Assembly (NCBI GenBank): GCA_011048485.1
Contig: DSDX01000208.1
Location: 1-9,366, forward strand
Direction: 5' to 3'
Length of the DNA stretch: 9,366 bases
From: Candidatus Aminicenantota bacterium
GTDB lineage: Bacteria > Acidobacteriota > Aminicenantia > Aminicenantales > Saccharicenantaceae
Positions 5,942-9,366 of this stretch are shown here, one piece after another. Every line of letters starts with the position of its first letter. Positions within the stretch are counted from its first letter, which is position 1. Both the position numbers and the translations under genes were made by a program. The notes beneath the pieces are model-generated. The model searched no databases, was not told the DNA's origin, and saw nothing but the letters and a program-made list of their open reading frames with translations.

Positions 5942-6934
5942 ATGGCCAGACCCGTAACGATCTTCACCGGCCAATGGGCCGACCTGCCGTTCGAGGAGGT
6001 CTGCCGAAAAGCCGCCGCCTGGGGCTACGACGGTCTCGAGATCGCCTGCTGGGGCAACCACATGGACGTCCGCAAGGCCGCCGCCGACCCGGCCTACGTT
6101 CGCGACCGCAAGCGCGTCCTCGAGGCCCACGGCCTCAAGTGCTGGGCCCTCGGGGCCCACCTCGCCGGCCAGTGCGTCGGCGACGAGTACGACCCGCGCC
6201 TCGACGGCTTCGCCCCCGATCCCGTCAAGGGCAAGCCCGACGCCCTCCGCAAATGGGCCGTCGAGGAGATGAAGGCGACGGCCCGGGCCGCCCGGGCCAT
6301 GGGCTGCTACGTCGTCAACGGCTTCATGGGCTCGCCCATCTGGAAGGCCTGGTACTCCTTCCCGCCGACGACCGAGGAGCTGGTGGAGGCCGCCTTCCAG
6401 AGGATCAAGGAGCTCTGGACGCCCATCTTCGACGAGTTCGACGAGCAAGGCGTCAAGTTCGCCCTCGAGGTCCACCCGACCGAGATCGCCTTCGACCTCT
6501 ACACGACCCGCCGCCTGCTCGACACCTTCAACGGCCGCCTGACCCTCGGCCTCAACTTCGATCCCAGCCACCTCGTCTGGCAGGGCGTCGAGCCCCACCT
6601 CTTCATCCGCGACTTCGCCGACCGCGTCTACCACGTCCACATGAAGGACGTGGCCGTGACCCTGGATGGGCGGGCCGGCATCCTGGGCTCGTTCCTGCCC
6701 TTCGGCGACACGCGCCGCGGCTGGAACTTCCGCTCCCTCGGCCACGGCGACGTCGACTTCGACGCCGTCATCCGCGAGCTCAACGCCATCGGCTACGACG
6801 GCCCGCTCTCGGTCGAGTGGGAGGACAACGCCATGGACCGCGAGTTCGGGGCCGCCGAATCCCTCGAGTTCGTCCGCCGGATGAACTTCGCCCCGTCCAA
6901 GGTCGCCTTCGACAGGGATATGAAGAAGTCCTGA
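5942..6934 (+). CDS. Sugar phosphate isomerase/epimerase-like TIM barrel protein
   Basis: Protein of 330 residues of the xylose isomerase-like/AP-endonuclease-2 superfamily (TIM barrel), without a signal peptide. The first strand is VTIFTGQW (5-12), followed by WGYDGLEIACWG (27-38). A divalent metal site is readable in order: Glu176 in ALEVHP (174-179), Asp207 in NFDPSHL (205-211), His233 in HVHMKD (231-236) and Glu292 or Glu294 in VEWED (291-295). Also conserved is GHGDVDF (267-273), typical of this family just before the last strand. All ligands are intact, so it should be active. Family members isomerise or epimerise keto sugars, or cleave 3-oxo-glycosides by elimination when paired with Gfo/Idh/MocA dehydrogenases, as this one may be. 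The gene ends 25 bp from the converging kinase gene. Third codon positions are strongly C-rich. Exact substrate is not deducible. Confidence 0.9.
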   Translation: MARPVTIFTGQWADLPFEEVCRKAAAWGYDGLEIACWGNHMDVRKAAADPAYVRDRKRVLEAHGLKCWALGAHLAGQCVGDEYDPRLDGFAPDPVKGKPDALRKWAVEEMKATARAARAMGCYVVNGFMGSPIWKAWYSFPPTTEELVEAAFQRIKELWTPIFDEFDEQGVKFALEVHPTEIAFDLYTTRRLLDTFNGRLTLGLNFDPSHLVWQGVEPHLFIRDFADRVYHVHMKDVAVTLDGRAGILGSFLPFGDTRRGWNFRSLGHGDVDFDAVIRELNAIGYDGPLSVEWEDNAMDREFGAAESLEFVRRMNFAPSKVAFDRDMKKS

Positions 6935-6959
6935 CCCGCGGACGGGCCTGCGGCCTGGC

Positions 6960-9366
6960 CTATTTCAAGCCGAGTTTCTGTATGAGCAGGGCGTACCGCG
7001 GATCGCTCCGGCCGTTGTCGAAGCCTGGAAAGACCTTGATGTAATCCAGCCAGTGGTCGCCTTCGTCATAAGCCTTGTCGAGCCATTCGAAGCCGCGGTC
7101 GATCTCGCCCAGACGGAAGTGGATGAGGGCCTGGTAGACAGGCGAGACGTAGGCCTTGGCCATCATCTCCCGGACCGTGGCCAAGACACCCTCGGCCGGC
7201 TGTCTGCGTCCCGCCGTGGCGTGGACATACCCCACGCCTTGGATGAAAAAGGGCGTCTGGCCGCTGAGCTCGACCGCCCGGCTCACCAGGGACAAGGCCT
7301 CGTCGGGCCGGCCGCTCTCGAGGTGGGCCAGCCCCAGATAGAACGTGGCCAGGACGTGCTGAGGTTCCAGTTCCACGGCCTTCCGAAGCTCCTCGACGGC
7401 CCGATCATAGAACCGGGCCAGGTAGAAGAGCATCCCATGGACCATGGTCATCTGGGCCGAGGTCGGCTCGATCTCGAGGGCCCGCTTGATCTGGACGAAC
7501 GATTCCTGGTGCCGCCCCATCGCGGCGAGGAAGAGACTGTACCAATGGGGCGCCCAGACGTACTCGGGATCGAGCTCGAGGGCCCGTTTGTACTCGCCCT
7601 CGGCGGCGGCCCAATCCCACTCGAGCTTCTGCTTGACGAAGGCCATGGACGTGTGGGCCTCGGCGAGCATCGGATCGAGCTCGAGGGCCTTGGCGGCGGC
7701 TTCCCGCGCCTTCGTCAATGTGGCCCGCGGCGGCATGTAGTAATAGGCGAAGATCCCGTAGCAATCGGCGATGCCGGTGTACGCCCGGGCGAAGGACGGG
7801 TCGATCTGGATGGCCCGGACGAAGCATTCGAGCCCCCGCTTCATGCCCTCGGCCGTCCTCTTGTTCCAGAAGAAGCGGCCCATGAGATAGAGGTTGTAGG
7901 CCTCCGGATCGGCGGTGTGCCGCTTGAGGATCGCGTCCTTTTCCTCCCCCAGGAGCTTGACCCTGAGCCGGTCGACGATGGCCAGGGTGATCTCGTCCTG
8001 GATGGCGAACACGTCCTCGAGCGTCCGCTCGTACCTTTCCGACCAGATCTGGTAGCCCGTGCCGACGTTGATGAGCTGGACCGTGATGCGGAGCTTGTTC
8101 TCGACCTTGCGGACGCTGCCTTCGAGCACGGCGGCGACGCCCAGGCGGCGGCCGACGTCCCGGACATCCATGGCCCTGAACTCGGGCGAGAAGGCCGAGC
8201 TCCTGGCCGCGACCTCGAGGCGGCGGACCCTGGCCAAGGCGGTGATGAGCTCCTCGGCCAGGCCCTCGCAGAAATAGGCCTGGTCCTCCTTGGGGCTGAG
8301 ATCCGCGAACGGCAGGACGGCGATGCTGTTCAGGACCATGGTGCCCCCGGGTGTCAAGCCGGCCGTCTCGGCCCGCGGGCGGCCGGGCCCCGTCCCTTTG
8401 AGCCCCTCGGCGAGGCCGTGGAGTTCAGCGGCGAGATCCTCGATCTTCTGATAGCGCGCCGAGGGGTCCTTCTCCAGGCACCTCGCGATGATGCCGCTCA
8501 GCCCGGCCGGCGTCTGACCGTTCAGATCGCGGGGGTCCGGCGGTCGCGCGGTCCGGTGCTGCATGACGACGCTCAGGGGGGTCTTACCCTCGAACGGAAC
8601 CCGGCCCGTCGCCATTTCGAACAGGACGACGCCCAGCGAGTAGATGTCGGCGCGCCGATCGACGTCACCACCCTCGACCTGCTCGGGGGCCATGTACTCG
8701 GGCGTACCGACCAGGGCCCCCCGGTCGGTGAGGCCCTTGGTCTCCGCGGCGCTGGCGATGCCGAAGTCCATGATCCGGGCGTTCCCTTCCCTATCGATCA
8801 TGATGTTGGACGACTTGAGGTCCCTGTGGATGACGCCGAGCCGGTGCGCCTCCGCCAGCCCGTCACAGACCTGTCCGGCCACGGCCAGGGACCGGGACGG
8901 GGCCGGCGGGCCCATCATCTGGATGATCCTCTTGAGATTGTCGCCCGGAACGAACTCCATAGTGATGTAATGGATCCCTTCGCAGCTGCCCAAGTCGAAG
9001 ATGCGGCAGACGCTCTTGTGGGAGATCCTCCGGGCCAGCTTGAGCTCGTTCCGGAAACGTTCGATGACCTTCTCGTCGGCGCTGAGCGCGGGCCCGAGGA
9101 CCTTGAGCGCGACAGCCTCGTTGATCTCACGGTCCAACGCCTTGTAGACTCGGCCCATGCCTCCGCGGCCGAGCTCGTCGAGGATCCGGTACCGTCCGGC
9201 AAAATCGCTCCCCGGGACGAGTTCGCCACAGACGATCCGGGCCGTCACGGTCGGGGCTCCAGGGGGCGATGACAGAGGGGTCGTCATCGCCGGAGGAGCC
9301 GGCGCGGCGTCCGTCGGTCGAGGCTGGAGGGGAGCGGCGCAGTTGCCGCAGAAACGGCTATCCGCC
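6960..9366 (-). CDS. Zinc-ribbon / Ser-Thr protein kinase / TolB-like / TPR signalling protein, 5' end cut by the window
   Basis: Minus-strand gene; the first in-frame ATG in the window is at 9287, but the frame stays open to the edge and upstream reads SRFCGNCAAPL (9327-9359), a half zinc ribbon (CGNC). The real start is therefore probably outside. Numbering from the 9287 Met, a Pks/Hanks-type kinase domain spans about 33-297: Gly loop GRGGMG (40-45), Lys62 in VALKVL, Glu81, HRDLKSSN (154-161), DFG (174-176) and APE (200-202). It is a complete RD-type active site. A TolB-like/adenylate-cyclase-associated domain follows (about 320-450: SIAVLPFADLS, YFCEGLAEELI, VLEGSVR, LRITVQLI, IWSERY). About six or seven TPRs fill 470-745. 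No transmembrane segment is visible, so it is likely soluble. It should phosphorylate proteins on Ser/Thr and use the TPRs for partner binding. Targets are unknown. Confidence 0.92.
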   Translation of the reverse strand, partial: ADSRFCGNCAAPLQPRPTDAAPAPPAMTTPLSSPPGAPTVTARIVCGELVPGSDFAGRYRILDELGRGGMGRVYKALDREINEAVALKVLGPALSADEKVIERFRNELKLARRISHKSVCRIFDLGSCEGIHYITMEFVPGDNLKRIIQMMGPPAPSRSLAVAGQVCDGLAEAHRLGVIHRDLKSSNIMIDREGNARIMDFGIASAAETKGLTDRGALVGTPEYMAPEQVEGGDVDRRADIYSLGVVLFEMATGRVPFEGKTPLSVVMQHRTARPPDPRDLNGQTPAGLSGIIARCLEKDPSARYQKIEDLAAELHGLAEGLKGTGPGRPRAETAGLTPGGTMVLNSIAVLPFADLSPKEDQAYFCEGLAEELITALARVRRLEVAARSSAFSPEFRAMDVRDVGRRLGVAAVLEGSVRKVENKLRITVQLINVGTGYQIWSERYERTLEDVFAIQDEITLAIVDRLRVKLLGEEKDAILKRHTADPEAYNLYLMGRFFWNKRTAEGMKRGLECFVRAIQIDPSFARAYTGIADCYGIFAYYYMPPRATLTKAREAAAKALELDPMLAEAHTSMAFVKQKLEWDWAAAEGEYKRALELDPEYVWAPHWYSLFLAAMGRHQESFVQIKRALEIEPTSAQMTMVHGMLFYLARFYDRAVEELRKAVELEPQHVLATFYLGLAHLESGRPDEALSLVSRAVELSGQTPFFIQGVGYVHATAGRRQPAEGVLATVREMMAKAYVSPVYQALIHFRLGEIDRGFEWLDKAYDEGDHWLDYIKVFPGFDNGRSDPRYALLIQKLGLK

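Noticed and set aside
6935..6959. Small GC-rich hairpins between the convergent isomerase and kinase genes (for example GGCC-TGC-GGCC at 6945-6955)
   Set aside because: The stems are only 4 bp, GGCC is expected by chance in this composition, and no U-tract follows on either strand.
7053..9272. A 739-codon open frame on the + strand opposite the kinase gene
   Set aside because: It is a shadow of the kinase frame produced by high GC. Its translation is rich in Gly, Arg, Asp and Leu with no recognisable domain, while the opposite strand has a complete kinase with all motifs.

Overview
This 9.4 kb window is GC-rich, gene-dense bacterial DNA. It carries five complete or nearly complete genes on the + strand (positions 2-6934) and one large gene on the - strand (6960 to beyond the right edge). 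I see no RNA genes, CRISPR array, transposase or phage gene. The organism is probably a high-GC member of the Acidobacteriota/Aminicenantes/Planctomycetes type. This is inferred from the mix of a Tat-exported Gfo/Idh/MocA dehydrogenase, an exported HEAT-repeat protein, a 6-bladed beta-propeller protein of the GQGPGEF type, and a soluble zinc-ribbon/kinase/TolB-like/TPR protein. No marker gene is present to fix the phylum.

Layout. (1) 2-1339: Tat-exported Gfo/Idh/MocA oxidoreductase. (2) 1351-3399: exported HEAT-repeat protein 11 bp downstream, whose N-terminus is built on a 9-bp tandem repeat. (3) 3400-3485: intergenic region with a perfect 25-bp-arm palindrome and a tandem 13-bp duplication that runs into the next ribosome binding site. 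(4) 3486-4661: a second, cytosolic Gfo/Idh/MocA oxidoreductase. (5) 4717-5868: exported beta-propeller protein. (6) 5942-6934: sugar phosphate isomerase/epimerase-type TIM barrel. (7) 9366-6960, minus strand: Ser/Thr kinase, convergent with the isomerase; its start lies outside the window, and the reading frame continues upstream into half of a zinc ribbon.

How the genes may work together. Gfo/Idh/MocA dehydrogenases paired with xylose-isomerase-like TIM-barrel proteins are known from pathways that oxidise a sugar at C3 and then cleave the glycoside by elimination (the C-glycoside DgpA/DgpBC type and the 3-keto-disaccharide loci of Bacteroides). The window fits a small carbohydrate-modification locus with one dehydrogenase outside the cytoplasmic membrane and one dehydrogenase plus isomerase inside. 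The exported HEAT and propeller proteins would be binding or scaffold partners. The substrate cannot be read from the sequence. The kinase is probably a separate signalling gene. The most unusual non-coding feature is the palindrome at 3409-3459, which looks like a REP/MITE-type element.
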